A stretch of DNA of 64,000 nt, taken from Halostella pelagica (GTDB lineage: Archaea; Halobacteriota; Halobacteria; Halobacteriales; Natronoarchaeaceae). The position numbers and the translations under genes were made by a program. The DNA lies in NCBI GenBank assembly GCA_005954745.1, contig CP040678.1, positions 2,728,001 through 2,792,000 on the forward strand, read 5' to 3'. This document shows, piece by piece, positions 36,008 through 45,801 of the stretch (within the stretch, counting starts at the first letter, position 1; every line of letters begins with the position of its first letter). The notes beneath the pieces were generated by a model. The model did not search any database. It worked only from the letters and a program-made list of their open reading frames with translations, and was not told the DNA's origin.

Positions 36008-37114
36008 TCAGACCGGTTCGCCGTCGCGGTCTGCCTCCGCGTCCTGGGGGAACCGAGACTCCACGATAGCGAACACGAGCGTACTCACGAGTCCGAGCAG
36101 CGTCCCGCCCGTCAGCGCGGCCGCGAGGACGGAAAGGCCCGCCATATCGAGGAAAAAGGCGCTGACGGCGTCTAACACGATGGCGATAGAGAGCACGTAA
36201 AACGGCGCGTTCAGGTATCGCCACTCCAGACGGTCGGCGAGATACTCGTCGGTGATCTGGCCGAGACTCGTGGTGATTCCGGCGGCCGCAAACCACTGGA
36301 CGGAGCCGTGGACGAGCGCGGCGGCTACTTCGATCGCCCCGAGCGTCCCGTTCGTCTCCATCTGCGTCGCTTCGAGTTGGTTCAGACCGTCGACGCCGCC
36401 GATAACGAGTAACACGGCGGCGACGAGGTAGGTGATGATCGTCACTCGGCCCGCGTAGAGGCTGTTTCGTGCCCGACCGACGAGCGTGTCGAGCGTCTCC
36501 GCGATACCGAGTCCACGAGAGAGGAAGTAGAGTCCGAGCATCGCAGACACGATTCCGAACACGGCACCGCCGGGGAGTTCCAGCATGCTGGCGATGACCG
36601 CGAGCGGATAGATCAACAGCAGGATCCCGAGCGGTACGAGCACCGTCCCGCGCGTTTCGGGGTCGTTCAGCACCTGCTTCATCGTGTAGTAGACGGACTC
36701 CAGGTCCTGGGCCTGCCGGACGACGACGCGTCTGACGCCGTCGATCGTGACCCGAGAGCGGATCACCGGGACGACGCTCTCGTCCTGCGCGCCGTCGGTG
36801 ACCACGAGCGCCGTGACGCCCTCGCCGGTGCTCAGGCTGGCGAGCACCTCGTCGACCTCCTCGCCGACCTCGCGGTTGGCGCTCACGTCGCCGCCGTCGT
36901 TGCCCGTCACGGCAGCGACTTCGACCTCTTCGTCGGTTATCTCCTCGGCGATGTGTAACCCCTGGAACAGCACGTTGACGTCGCTGTCCTCCGGGTCGGT
37001 CGTGGCGAGGGCGACTGCGGCCTCCTCGACCGGATCTCGACCGACGACCGGGGTTCCGACGGTGGTCTTTCGACCGATGTCGTCGTCCAGGTCGACACAG
37101 AGCACCAACAGCAT
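36008..37114 (-). CDS. DUF373 family membrane protein
   Basis: This 368-aa archaeal protein has a soluble N-terminal domain with the start MLLVLCVDLDDDIGRKTTV, typical of DUF373, and GLHIAEEITDEEVEVAAVTG at about 54-73. It continues with about six membrane helices from residue 150 onward, including VLVPLGILLLIYPLAVIASM. The function is unknown. The start at 37114 is taken because LLVLCVDLDDD is the conserved family beginning; five more residues are possible upstream. It ends 31 bp from the convergent idsA gene. Confidence 0.85.
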   Translation of the reverse strand: MLLVLCVDLDDDIGRKTTVGTPVVGRDPVEEAAVALATTDPEDSDVNVLFQGLHIAEEITDEEVEVAAVTGNDGGDVSANREVGEEVDEVLASLSTGEGVTALVVTDGAQDESVVPVIRSRVTIDGVRRVVVRQAQDLESVYYTMKQVLNDPETRGTVLVPLGILLLIYPLAVIASMLELPGGAVFGIVSAMLGLYFLSRGLGIAETLDTLVGRARNSLYAGRVTIITYLVAAVLLVIGGVDGLNQLEATQMETNGTLGAIEVAAALVHGSVQWFAAAGITTSLGQITDEYLADRLEWRYLNAPFYVLSIAIVLDAVSAFFLDMAGLSVLAAALTGGTLLGLVSTLVFAIVESRFPQDAEADRDGEPV

Positions 37115-37196
37115 CGGGTGACAGTTCACGGCTTGCGCTTATTTGCTTTTGGGGACGGCGGTCAGCCGCGCCGAGTGGCATGGTTTCGGAGAGCGG

Positions 37197-38204
37197 TCAC
37201 GGTCGCGGCGCTGCCCGCTGCAGCGCCGTCTCGGCGACGTTGCCGCCGTAGTCGGCGCTCCGCGACAGCGAGTCGACGACCAGTCCGAGGAGCTGAGCCT
37301 CTCCGGGGTCCAGATCGCGGAGATGCCTGTGTAGCTCGCGGGTGTGTTCGTCGATAGCGAGAATGGATTCGCGCGCCTCGTTGGCGAGTTCCTCCGACCG
37401 GTCGGAGTCGTCCATGAACAGCGCGTCCATGGCGTTGTTGATCACCGTGGTGGAGTCCTCGTGGAGAGCCTCTAATCCCGAGGCAACGTCGTCAGTGACG
37501 CCGTCGGGAACGTCGCCGAGTTCCAGCGCGAGGTGGGCTATCTTCGCGGCGTGGTCGGCGATCCGTTCGAGTTGGCGGGCGGAAGAGTGATAGTCAAAAC
37601 ACACCTCTCGCGGGAGTCCGAGTTCCTTGGCCGCTCGCGGCGAGCGTAGCGTTGCCCGGAAAATGCGCGATACCACGAAGTACAGCCTGTCCACGTCGTC
37701 GTCGCGCTCGATCACGTCCCGTGCCAGGTCGTCGTCGTTCTCGACCAGCGCCGTCACCGCGTCTTCGAGCATCGACCGGGAGATGAGCCGCATCCGCGTC
37801 ACCGCGTTCTTGATCGACAGTTCGGAGGAGTCGAGTAGCTCCTGAAGGACTACCCGCTCGCTGGTCTCTTCGAGCACTTCGAGGCCGACGAGGCCCTGGA
37901 CCGCGTCGCGGATGGCCCGGCGCTGGTCCGTCGTGATGCGGTTAGCCTCCAGCGCGATGATGTCGAACCCGCTGACGTACATCGTCATCACCGCGCGGGT
38001 CAGCTGTTCGCCCTCCAGTTCCGACACGTCGAGTGACCCTTCGACTCGCTCGGAGTCGCTGCGCGGCGTGAGCAAGAGCGTGTCCTCTTCCGGATAGAAC
38101 TCGACTTCGCTTCCGGCGCTAACCTCGTTGTCGTTCGCCCACGACTTGGGAAGCGAAACAGTAAACGTCGATCCGCCGGTGACCTGGACCTTTCGGGTCT
38201 CCAT
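37197..38204 (-). CDS. phoU: AbrB-PhoU fusion regulator of phosphate uptake
   Basis: The 335-aa protein joins a SpoVT/AbrB-type DNA-binding domain (about 1-45, METRKVQVTGGSTFTVSLPK) to PhoU helical-bundle repeats (about 90-200 and 200-330). The PhoU parts contain DRLYFVVSRIFRATLRSP and SARQLERIADHAAKIAHLAL, the metal-binding helices. It is divergent from pstSCAB across 290 bp, so regulation of the Pst transporter genes is likely. The start at METRKVQ (38204) matches the family; the frame extends to 38273 but covers a TATATA-rich promoter. Confidence 0.9.
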   Translation of the reverse strand: METRKVQVTGGSTFTVSLPKSWANDNEVSAGSEVEFYPEEDTLLLTPRSDSERVEGSLDVSELEGEQLTRAVMTMYVSGFDIIALEANRITTDQRRAIRDAVQGLVGLEVLEETSERVVLQELLDSSELSIKNAVTRMRLISRSMLEDAVTALVENDDDLARDVIERDDDVDRLYFVVSRIFRATLRSPRAAKELGLPREVCFDYHSSARQLERIADHAAKIAHLALELGDVPDGVTDDVASGLEALHEDSTTVINNAMDALFMDDSDRSEELANEARESILAIDEHTRELHRHLRDLDPGEAQLLGLVVDSLSRSADYGGNVAETALQRAAPRP

Positions 38205-38422
38205 ATCCGACAGTGCCGGCTCGTCAGGAATAAATCCACCTATTTCTATATATCCATGGTTCTTTACAGCCATATTCTATCCTTTAACTACTCCGTCCGC
38301 CAGTACCTACGTATACGTCTGAATGTACAGATCACTTTCAGAACGCTACTGAGACGGCCAATTACCCCAATTTACCGCCTATTACGTCCCATATCATCTC
38401 AGAAACGACTGAATTTGTAGTG

Positions 38423-38462
38423 GTGTTGGTATCAATCCATACCACCACATACATCTATATAG
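38423..38462 (+). promoter_or_regulatory. Inverted repeat and TATA box before pstS
   Basis: GTGTTGGTAT (38423-38432) and ATACCACCAC (38439-38448) are inverted repeats with one mismatch and a 6-nt spacer. CTATATAG (38455-38462), the TATA box, follows about 34-41 nt before the pstS start. A site just upstream of BRE/TATA is where an archaeal activator would bind. Control by phosphate and by the divergent AbrB-PhoU protein is inference. Confidence 0.5.
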
Positions 38463-38495
38463 ATTTCATAGCAGATTACTTATTATGACTACAGG

Positions 38496-39479
38496 ATGGT
38501 TCAGATGATGCCAGAGCACACTGACAAGGTGCCCGGCGTGTCGCGACGTAAGTTCCTCGCCGCATCCGGCGTGGCAAGCGCAACGGCGCTTGCAGGGTGT
38601 AACGTACTCGGGGACGAAAGTAGTGACCTCTCCGGAGAGGTCAACATAACCGGATCGAGCACGGTGTACCCGATTTCCGTGGCGTTCGCCGAGGAGTTCA
38701 AGAAAGACCACTCGGACGTGGACATCTCGGTGGACCCGACCGGGAGCGGCGGCGGTTTCGAGAACCACTTCTGTCCGGGAAATAGCCACATCAACGGTGC
38801 CTCCCGCCCGATCAAGGACGAGGAGGTCGACCACTGCAGCGAGAACGGCGTGGAACCGCTCGAGTTCGAGATAGCGGGCGACGCGCTGACGGTCGCAGTG
38901 AACCAGAACGCGGACTGGGTCGACTGTCTCACGGTGGACGAACTCCACCAGATCTGGCAACCCGACGGCGCGGAAACCTGGAGCGACGTCCGCGACGAGT
39001 GGCCCGACAAGGAGTTCGAACTGTACGGCGCGGCCTCGACATCGGGGACGTTCGACTGGTTCACGGAGTACGTCAACGGCGAGGTCGGTGCCCACCGCGA
39101 CGACTACGAGGCGACGGAGGAGGACAACCGCATCGTTCAGGGTATCGAAGGCTCCGATTACGCGATGGGGTATTTCGGCTACGCGTACTACGCCGAGAAC
39201 AAGGACCGCATCAAAGCCGTCGAGATCGACGCCGGGGATGGCTGCACCGAGCCGAGTCTCGAAAACGCGAAGGACGGCTCGTACCCGATGGCGCGACCGC
39301 TGTTCATCTACCCCGCTAAGGACGCCCTCGAAGAGGAACAGGTCCAGGAGTTCCTGAAGTACTACCTCGAGAGCGCCGAAACCGACATGGTGAGCGAGAT
39401 CGGCTACGTCCCCTCCAGCGAGGAACAGATGAACGAGAACCTGGACAAACTCGAATCGAACATCGAGGACGTCTCGTAA
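38496..39479 (+). CDS. pstS: Phosphate ABC transporter substrate-binding lipoprotein
   Basis: PstS captures phosphate outside the cell for the PstCAB importer. The 327-aa protein has a Tat signal, SRRKFLAASG at about 16-25, and a lipobox LAGC ending at Cys35, so it is exported folded and lipid-anchored. ITGSSTVYPISVAF at about 51-64 and PTGSGGGFENHFC are the phosphate-loop regions of the PstS family. Alternative starts lie at residues 4 and 5. It is the first gene of pstSCAB. Confidence 0.94.
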   Translation: MVQMMPEHTDKVPGVSRRKFLAASGVASATALAGCNVLGDESSDLSGEVNITGSSTVYPISVAFAEEFKKDHSDVDISVDPTGSGGGFENHFCPGNSHINGASRPIKDEEVDHCSENGVEPLEFEIAGDALTVAVNQNADWVDCLTVDELHQIWQPDGAETWSDVRDEWPDKEFELYGAASTSGTFDWFTEYVNGEVGAHRDDYEATEEDNRIVQGIEGSDYAMGYFGYAYYAENKDRIKAVEIDAGDGCTEPSLENAKDGSYPMARPLFIYPAKDALEEEQVQEFLKYYLESAETDMVSEIGYVPSSEEQMNENLDKLESNIEDVS

Positions 39480-39509
39480 CGTAACGCGGGCGCTTCTTTC
39501 TCCCATCTC

Positions 39510-40448
39510 ATGAGTAGAGAATCCACTCACGTCGATCTGACAGGGGACGCAGTGAGCCGCTCGGCGAAAGAACGCGGCGTGTGGCTGTTGTTGCTCACCT
39601 GCGCAGCCCTGTCGGTGTTCGTCACGTTCGGTATCATCGGTACCTTGCTCTTCGACGCGATTGATTTCTTCACCGAGGTGTCCCCGGTGGCGTTTTTCAC
39701 CGGTACCGACTGGAGTCCGGCGATCAAGCCCTACTCGTTCGGGGTCCTACCGCTCGTGACGAACACACTGTTGGTCACGGTCCTGTCTGCCCTGATCGCA
39801 CTGCCGCTCGGCGTGGCATCGGCGATCTACCTGAGCGAGTACGCGAGCGACCGCGTCCGCTCGGTTCTTAAACCCGGTCTGGAGGTTCTGGCGGGGATCC
39901 CGACGGTCGTCTACGGCTACTTCGGGCTCGTGTACATCACGCCAGCGCTCGACGTCGTACTTCCGGTGAGCACGTTCAACGCGCTCTCGGCGTCCATCGT
40001 CGTCGGCATCATGATCATCCCAATGGTGTCGTCGATCAGCGAGGACGCGATGAGTTCCGTCCCGGACTCGCTCAGAGAGGCGGGGTACGGACTGGGCGCG
40101 ACGAAGTTCGAGGTGTCGACCGGCGTGGTCGTTCCGGCCGCAGCCTCCGGGATCGTCTCGTCGTTCGTCCTCGCGCTGTCGCGGGCGATCGGCGAGACGA
40201 TGGCAGTCGTCGTCGCGGCCGGGCAGTCGCCGACGATGATCACCGCGTCGAACGTCGACACCGTGTTGTTCAACTCGATCCAGACGATGACATCCGCGAT
40301 GATCGAACTCGGCGTCAGCGACCTGTCGGGCGGAACGACCGCGTACAAGGCGCTGTTCGCTATCGGTCTGACACTGTTTTCGATCACGTTCGTCATGAAC
40401 CTCATCAGCACTCTCGTTGCCAGGCGCTTCCAGGAGGAGTACCAATGA
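39510..40448 (+). CDS. pstC: Phosphate ABC transporter permease PstC
   Basis: PstC is one of two membrane permeases of the phosphate importer. The 312-aa protein has six predicted helices and the ABC-coupling EAA-like loop, REAGYGLGATKFEVSTGVVV at about 189-208. The phosphate-permease sequence LSRAIGETMAVVVAAG is at about 226-241. It lies 30 bp after pstS and is followed by pstA within 37 bp. Confidence 0.94.
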   Translation: MSRESTHVDLTGDAVSRSAKERGVWLLLLTCAALSVFVTFGIIGTLLFDAIDFFTEVSPVAFFTGTDWSPAIKPYSFGVLPLVTNTLLVTVLSALIALPLGVASAIYLSEYASDRVRSVLKPGLEVLAGIPTVVYGYFGLVYITPALDVVLPVSTFNALSASIVVGIMIIPMVSSISEDAMSSVPDSLREAGYGLGATKFEVSTGVVVPAAASGIVSSFVLALSRAIGETMAVVVAAGQSPTMITASNVDTVLFNSIQTMTSAMIELGVSDLSGGTTAYKALFAIGLTLFSITFVMNLISTLVARRFQEEYQ

Positions 40449-40485
40449 CGCTACACGCTCGTTTCCGAACGGAGGTGACCGCCTG

Positions 40486-41394
40486 ATGGCGACTGACAGC
40501 GGGCGGGACTGGTTCGGGTCCGAGAAGACGACCGGCTACGCGAAAGGTCGCGCGTTCGAACTCGGCTGTCTCGCGGCGACAGTGTTCGGCATCTTCATGG
40601 TGTTCGTGTTACTGCTGTACGTCGTCGTCGACGCGTTCGCGCTGACCACTCCCGAGTACGGGCCGTGGCTCGACGGCGACTTCCTCACGAGCGCGCACTC
40701 GCGGTTCCCCGAGAAGGCCGGAATCTACCCCGCGCTGGTCGGGTCTGTAATGATGCTCATCGTGATCGCGCTGTCGGCCTTTCCGATCGGCGTCGGAACT
40801 GCGATCTATCTGGAGGAGTACGCGTCCGACAACCCGATAGCGACGCTCATCGAGATCAACATCGGGAACCTCGCCGGCGTCCCATCGGTCGTGTACGGCC
40901 TCCTCGGTCTCGCGCTGTTCATCCGGTTCGTCGGCCTCGGCACCGGGACGGTCGTCGTCGGCGGGTTCACGGTCGGCCTGCTCATCCTTCCGATCATCAT
41001 TATCTCCGCTCAGGAGGCGATCCGGAGCGTGCCGGATTCGATGAGAACGGCGTCGTACGGGATGGGCGCGACCCGCTGGCAGACCGTCTGGCGAGTCGTC
41101 CTTCCGGAGGCGCTGCCGGGTATCCTCACGGGGACTATCCTGGCGCTCGGTAGAGCGATCGGCGAAACGGCCCCGCTGATCATGATCGGTGCGGCGGCGA
41201 CGGTGTTTAGCCCGCCGTCGTCCTTCTTCGACCGGTTCAGCGCGATGCCCCGGCAGATCTACGCCTGGGTCAGCTTCCCGAAATACGAGTTCCAGTACGG
41301 TGTGATGGCCGCGGGCGTCGTGACGCTGCTGACCGTGTTGCTCCTGATGAACGCCACGGCGATACTCATCCGAAACAGATACCAGCGGCAGTGA
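40486..41394 (+). CDS. pstA: Phosphate ABC transporter permease PstA
   Basis: PstA is the second permease. The 302-aa protein, from ATG at 40486 ([13 protein letters not shown]) with GGAGGTGA just before it, has six helices. Its coupling loop is [20 protein letters not shown] at about 187-206, and [18 protein letters not shown] is at about 222-239. A longer frame begins inside pstC but the Shine-Dalgarno-like sequence supports the chosen start. Confidence 0.93.
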   Translation: MATDSGRDWFGSEKTTGYAKGRAFELGCLAATVFGIFMVFVLLLYVVVDAFALTTPEYGPWLDGDFLTSAHSRFPEKAGIYPALVGSVMMLIVIALSAFPIGVGTAIYLEEYASDNPIATLIEINIGNLAGVPSVVYGLLGLALFIRFVGLGTGTVVVGGFTVGLLILPIIIISAQEAIRSVPDSMRTASYGMGATRWQTVWRVVLPEALPGILTGTILALGRAIGETAPLIMIGAAATVFSPPSSFFDRFSAMPRQIYAWVSFPKYEFQYGVMAAGVVTLLTVLLLMNATAILIRNRYQRQ

Positions 41395-41399
41395 TACCC

Positions 41400-42275
41400 A
41401 TGTCACAGGAAACCATATCCGGCACCGACCCCAGTCCCGACGCGGACGACGAATCGCTGATCTCGCCGTCGCCGGGAGCCGACGCGGTCGGACACGAGCG
41501 AACCACTGGCGAACAGAGCGAAACCAGAACAGTCGTCGAAACGCAGGCGCTTGACGTGTACTACGGCGAAGAGCGAGCGCTCCAGGAGATAGACATCGAG
41601 ATACCCGCGGAGAAGGTGACGGCGATAATCGGGCCGTCCGGTTGCGGGAAGTCGACGTTCCTGCGGTGTATCAACCGGATGAACGACCTGGTTGATTCGG
41701 CGCGCGTCGAAGGCGAGTTGCTGTTCGAGGGGAAAAACGTCTACGACGCGGACGTGGACCCGGTCGCGCTCCGGCGGCGGATCGGGATGGTGTTTCAGGC
41801 ACCGAACCCGTTCCCCAAGAGCATCTACGACAACGTCGCGTACGGACTCCGAGTGCAAGACGACACGGAGAACCTCGACGAGCGCGTGGAGACGGCGCTG
41901 CGCCGCGCGGCGCTGTGGGACGAGGTCAACGACCGCCTCGACGAATCGGCGCTCGACCTCTCGGGGGGCCAACAACAACGGCTCTGTATCGCCCGCGCCA
42001 TCGCGCCCGACCCCGACGTCCTCCTGATGGACGAACCCGCCAGCGCGCTCGACCCCGTCGCCACTTCCCAGATCGAAGACCTCATCGAAGAACTCGCCCA
42101 GGACTACACCGTCGTCATCGTCACCCACAACATGCAACAGGCCGCACGCATCTCCGACAAAACCGCCGTCTTCCTCACCGGCGGTGAACTCGTCGAGTTC
42201 GACGACACCGGCGTCGTCTTCGAAAACCCCGAACACCAGCGCGTCGAAGATTACATCACCGGTAAGTTCGGTTAG
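41400..42275 (+). CDS. pstB: Phosphate ABC transporter ATP-binding protein
   Basis: PstB powers phosphate import. The 291-aa protein has Walker A GPSGCGKS (78-85), the Q-loop near [12 protein letters not shown], signature LSGGQQQR (about 187-194), and Walker [14 protein letters not shown]. An unusual acidic N-terminal extension of about 45 residues precedes the ATPase core. ATG at 41400 is preferred over a GTG nine bases upstream that overlaps pstA. It is the last gene of the operon; a PhoU gene lies divergent rather than downstream. Confidence 0.95.
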   Translation: MSQETISGTDPSPDADDESLISPSPGADAVGHERTTGEQSETRTVVETQALDVYYGEERALQEIDIEIPAEKVTAIIGPSGCGKSTFLRCINRMNDLVDSARVEGELLFEGKNVYDADVDPVALRRRIGMVFQAPNPFPKSIYDNVAYGLRVQDDTENLDERVETALRRAALWDEVNDRLDESALDLSGGQQQRLCIARAIAPDPDVLLMDEPASALDPVATSQIEDLIEELAQDYTVVIVTHNMQQAARISDKTAVFLTGGELVEFDDTGVVFENPEHQRVEDYITGKFG

Positions 42276-42345
42276 CGACGCGTATCAGGAAGTCGCAACC
42301 GCGTTCCGGATAGCTTTTGAGCGTGCGACGTGTATCGGGAGACGA

Positions 42346-43338
42346 ATGATATCGGAGGGCTGCGAACAGTGCGCCAAGGGCGGGAAGATGGTGATGTTCG
42401 TCTACGGTTACTGTGACCAGCGGGACTGTTTCTACTGTCCGCTCGGCGAGAACCGCAAGAACGTCACTGACGTGTACGCCAACGAGCGGAAAGTCGAGTC
42501 GGACGAGGACGTCATCACCGAAGCCAAGCGCATGGATGCGCTCGGCACCTCTATCACGGGCGGCGAACCGCAGGAAGCGCTGGACCGCACCTGCCACTAC
42601 CTCGAACTGCTGACCGAGGAGTTCGGGGACGAGCACCACACGCACCTCTATACGGGTATCCCCGGCGGACGGGAGAACATGCGCCGCCTCTCCGAAGCGG
42701 GACTGGACGAGATCCGATTCCACCCGCCGCTGGAACTCTGGGGCGACATGCACGGCACGGAGTGGGAGGAGATCCTCTACATCGCCCGCGAGGAAGGGCT
42801 CACGCCCGCCTTCGAGATCCCGGGCATCCGCGCCGAGGAGGAGTTCCTGGAGTTCCTCGACGAGGGGGCCGCCGACTTCTGTAACGTCAACGAGTTCGAG
42901 ATGAGCGACGGCAACTACCGCCGGATGCAGGAGAAAGGGTACGAACTGCAGGACGGCCACATGAGTGCCGTCGACGGGTCGAAGGAGATACTGGACGTGA
43001 TGGGCGACCACGAGCGCGTGTACTTCTGTACGAGCGTATTCAAAGACGCCGCTCAGCACCGCAACCGCATGAAACGGATGGCCGAGAACATCCAGCGCGA
43101 GTTCGACGAGGTGACCGACGACGGGACGCTCGTCTACGGCAAGACCCGAGCACCGGTCGAACGTCTCGACGAACTCGGCGTCCCCGAGGAGTTCTACACT
43201 GTGAAGACGGAACACGTCGAACTCGCGTGGTGGCTACTTGAGGAGATGGTCGAGGAAGGCGACGTCGAGGACGGCGAAATCGTCGAGCAGTATCCGACCG
43301 TCGACGGCACCGTCGTAGAGCGCACGCCGCTGGCGTAA
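42346..43338 (+). CDS. Radical SAM protein of unknown function
   Basis: The 330-aa protein has a radical SAM-type cluster with an unusual CX4CX2C spacing, CDQRDCFYC (Cys23, Cys28, Cys31). It is preceded by a CxxC pair (Cys6, Cys9). GTSITGGEPQEALDRT at about 65-80 is the SAM-binding GGEP motif, and the beta-barrel continues through EIRFHPPLELWG and TPAFEIPGI. Related proteins occur across haloarchaea and methanogens without a known reaction. It starts 70 bp after pstB on the same strand and may be read with the pst operon, but a functional tie is unproven. Confidence 0.8.
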   Translation: MISEGCEQCAKGGKMVMFVYGYCDQRDCFYCPLGENRKNVTDVYANERKVESDEDVITEAKRMDALGTSITGGEPQEALDRTCHYLELLTEEFGDEHHTHLYTGIPGGRENMRRLSEAGLDEIRFHPPLELWGDMHGTEWEEILYIAREEGLTPAFEIPGIRAEEEFLEFLDEGAADFCNVNEFEMSDGNYRRMQEKGYELQDGHMSAVDGSKEILDVMGDHERVYFCTSVFKDAAQHRNRMKRMAENIQREFDEVTDDGTLVYGKTRAPVERLDELGVPEEFYTVKTEHVELAWWLLEEMVEEGDVEDGEIVEQYPTVDGTVVERTPLA

Positions 43339-43350
43339 CGAACGTCGCTT

Positions 43351-43464
43351 GTGCCTCGAACGTCACTGGTGGACCTATCGTACACCTGCAAGCACCCGAG
43401 CGCCGCGAGGATCGAGCGGTTTGTGGCCGAGTTTTTCGACGAGCGATTCGCCGAAGACGAATAG
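43351..43464 (+). CDS. Possible 37-aa small protein
   Basis: A GTG at 43351 opens a 37-codon frame reading PRTSLVDLSYTCKHPSAAR then an acidic, aromatic helix RIERFVAEFFDERFAEDE. Third codon positions are mostly G or C, as in real genes here, and it sits just after the radical SAM gene. There is no visible ribosome site or known family, so this is tentative. Confidence 0.3.
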   Translation: MPRTSLVDLSYTCKHPSAARIERFVAEFFDERFAEDE

Positions 43465-43623
43465 GTGAAAAGGTCGTCCAGCGTCGCTGAATCCTGATAG
43501 ACACGTTCCGGCGGGTCGAGTCTGACCGGAACTCTCGGCGTACGTCACCTTGTCGGAACGAATTCCTCTCAAGGACAAATTTAATACGTGTCTGAGTGAT
43601 TCTTAATTACTCGTATTTGACCT

Positions 43624-44454
43624 ATGGATTTCGAAATAGACGACGTCAAGATACTGTACGGACTCGGCGTGCTGTTCGGTCTGGGCGCGTTGGTCTACTT
43701 CGGCCGCGATCTGGTGTTCGAGCTGTCGGTACCGGTCAAATCGCTGCTGCTGTTGCTCGGATTCGTCGCGTTTTTCGCGGCCGCAAGCACGATCGATCGC
43801 CCGACGCTCGACAGCGTGCTCTACGTACTGAGTGGGGGTGCGTACCTCATGTTTCTCGGCTACACGATCGACCGGTACGACGTCGGCGACACCGGCGTCT
43901 TTCTGGCGCTCGTTTTCTCCTCGATGCTGTTCATCGGGCTCGGCTACCTGCTGCGAGAACGAGAGGCCGGCCTACCGTGGCGACAGAGCCGGTACGTACT
44001 CGCCGTCGTCGCGGTTGTCGCCGGCCTACTGATCGTCGCCGACCTGCTCGGCGGTGGCGTCGTCTACACGGCCGCACTAGAAAACGAGGTGACGAGTACC
44101 CCCGACGATCCACAGATGATCGTCGGGACCGTCACCGCGAAAAACGAGTTCGTCGGAGCGCGGAAACTGTCACCGCCCTCAGTCAGCGCCTGTGTCTACA
44201 CGCCTGACCGACGGGACTCTGACGCACAACTCGTCTGGCCCGATGACTACTCGTACGCAACGGCGGAGGTGATCGGGGGTGGAGAGGAAGTCGAACTGGA
44301 TATTCGAGTGTGGCACCGTGTCCCCGGCGAAAACAACGAGACGGCACAGCAGTTCACCGTCGAGCGCGCCGCGGAGTGTCCCGACGAAACGTCCGTCACG
44401 GAGCCGACAATCGTCGTCGTTCTCGACGAATCAGTCGGTACCGAGCGACGATAG
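43624..44454 (+). CDS. Membrane protein with extracellular domain, unknown function
   Basis: The 276-aa protein has about five membrane helices in its first 150 residues (for example LYGLGVLFGLGALVYFG, LLLLLGFVAFFAAAS, YVLAVVAVVAGLLIVADLL). A soluble C-terminal domain (about 155-276) follows, containing an NETA sequon and two or three cysteines (SACVY, AAECPD). A short promoter-like AT-rich stretch (TTAATAC, TTAATTAC) precedes it. I do not recognise the family. Confidence 0.65.
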   Translation: MDFEIDDVKILYGLGVLFGLGALVYFGRDLVFELSVPVKSLLLLLGFVAFFAAASTIDRPTLDSVLYVLSGGAYLMFLGYTIDRYDVGDTGVFLALVFSSMLFIGLGYLLREREAGLPWRQSRYVLAVVAVVAGLLIVADLLGGGVVYTAALENEVTSTPDDPQMIVGTVTAKNEFVGARKLSPPSVSACVYTPDRRDSDAQLVWPDDYSYATAEVIGGGEEVELDIRVWHRVPGENNETAQQFTVERAAECPDETSVTEPTIVVVLDESVGTERR

Positions 44455-44565
44455 GCTGAGAGGACACGTTCACGCGAGCGCGTAGCACGTGGTTCTCGTA
44501 CACCGAGGAGAAAACAGATGCCGTGGGAGAAGCGTCGATACAGAGACACGGGGCATTGACGCGGC

Positions 44566-45162
44566 TCAGCCGCCGATGAGGACGTGTTCGACGACGAAGA
44601 GCGCGAGCGAAGTCGAGACGACGGCTCCGGCGCGGCGCTGTGCCCGCCGCCCCGGGGTCCGCGACGTGTAGTAACCGCCGCCGAGCAGGACAAGGACGGA
44701 GCCGAGAAGGGCCGGGAGCAGGGGGTCCGCGCCGCTGAACGCGCTGACCCCGACGACGGTGACGGCGACGAGCGCCGACCCGACCAGAACCGGGAACGGG
44801 GGGAGCGATTCGAGACTGCCACCGTACTCCGCGTTGTAGACCACCGGCGGGAGAGCGAGCAGTGCTGCCACCACCGCGGCGAACACCGGGTCCGCCGACG
44901 CTCCGACGAGACCGACGCCGGCCGCCAGGACGGTAGCGACCAAGAGAAGTCGGTCCGGCGGGAGGAGCCAGGTCGGGTCCTCCATCCGAACGACGGCGAA
45001 CGTCGCAAAGGGGTACAACAGGGCGAGAACGAACGTCACTGTGACCAGCAGGAACTCAGGATCGGTGACGAACGCGGGTTCCAGTACGACGACCGCGGCG
45101 AGAACGGTCCCGGCGAGAACCAGTCCGACGAGCACGGCGAGTTCGGGGACGCGACGTGTCAC
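44566..45162 (-). CDS. Hydrophobic membrane protein, about six helices
   Basis: This 198-aa protein, from GTG at 45162 (VTRRVPELAV), is very rich in V, L and A, with about six predicted membrane helices, including LVGLVLAGTVLAAVVVL and FLLVTVTFVLALLYPFATF. A longer frame upstream would add 35 residues that look non-coding. Its product is unknown. It converges with the previous membrane protein gene and is divergent from the TRAM gene. Confidence 0.6.
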   Translation of the reverse strand: MTRRVPELAVLVGLVLAGTVLAAVVVLEPAFVTDPEFLLVTVTFVLALLYPFATFAVVRMEDPTWLLPPDRLLLVATVLAAGVGLVGASADPVFAAVVAALLALPPVVYNAEYGGSLESLPPFPVLVGSALVAVTVVGVSAFSGADPLLPALLGSVLVLLGGGYYTSRTPGRRAQRRAGAVVSTSLALFVVEHVLIGG

Positions 45163-45251
45163 TGATCGTGATTCGGAGGGGGCGTGAAAAAGCGTTATGC
45201 AGTGATCGCCCAAACGCAAGCGTTTAATCGCCCGGTAAAGTACCATGCCGC

Positions 45252-45728
45252 ATGGCGGACTGTCCACTCGCCGACGAATGCCCCAGTTTCTCCGAACGGA
45301 TCGAAGGGATGGGGTGCCAACACTACGGCGACCGCGGCGGCAAGGAGTGGTGTAATCACTACAGCCAGCCCATCGAAGACCTGCAAACGCAACCGGTCCA
45401 GCAACAGGAGGAACTCGTCGTCGACGTCGAAGACATCCACGAGAGCGGTGCCGGCGTCGGGCGGACCGAGGACGGCTTCATCGTGCTGGTCGACGGGGTC
45501 CTTCCGGAGGCTCGCGCCCGAGTGAAGATAACCGAGGTGCACTCGAACCACGCTCGCGCCGACGAGGTCGAGCGCCTCCCGATGGACGACGAGGAAGGAC
45601 CCGACGAGGAGACGGACGGAGAAGAGACCGACGAAGCCGTCAGCGATGACAATGACGACGAAGACAGCGGGGGCCGCGGCCCCGACCGCGAGCGTCTGGG
45701 AAGCCGCGACAACTTCTGGGGCTCCTGA
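45252..45728 (+). CDS. TRAM domain protein with N-terminal cysteine cluster
   Basis: The 158-aa protein has four cysteines near the start (Cys4, Cys10, Cys22, Cys34), probably binding a metal. A TRAM domain follows at about 52-108 (EELVVDVEDIHESGAGVGRT then VDGVLPEARARVKITEV), an OB-like fold that binds RNA. The end is a D/E-rich disordered tail. Small TRAM proteins are common in archaea, where some act as RNA chaperones or cold-shock-like proteins. TTTAAT at 45223-45228 gives a leaderless promoter. An ATG 7 nt earlier is out of frame. Confidence 0.85.
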   Translation: MADCPLADECPSFSERIEGMGCQHYGDRGGKEWCNHYSQPIEDLQTQPVQQQEELVVDVEDIHESGAGVGRTEDGFIVLVDGVLPEARARVKITEVHSNHARADEVERLPMDDEEGPDEETDGEETDEAVSDDNDDEDSGGRGPDRERLGSRDNFWGS

Positions 45729-45801
45729 ACGGCCGTTTCGGCCCGGTCGGCGCGTGGACAGTCCCGACCGTTTTTCGCATTGGGGTTCGTAGCCACACCC
45801 G

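Noticed and set aside
37115-37196. Possible gene between DUF373 and phoU
   Set aside because: Only 82 bp with no plausible frame; it holds the DUF373 promoter or linker.
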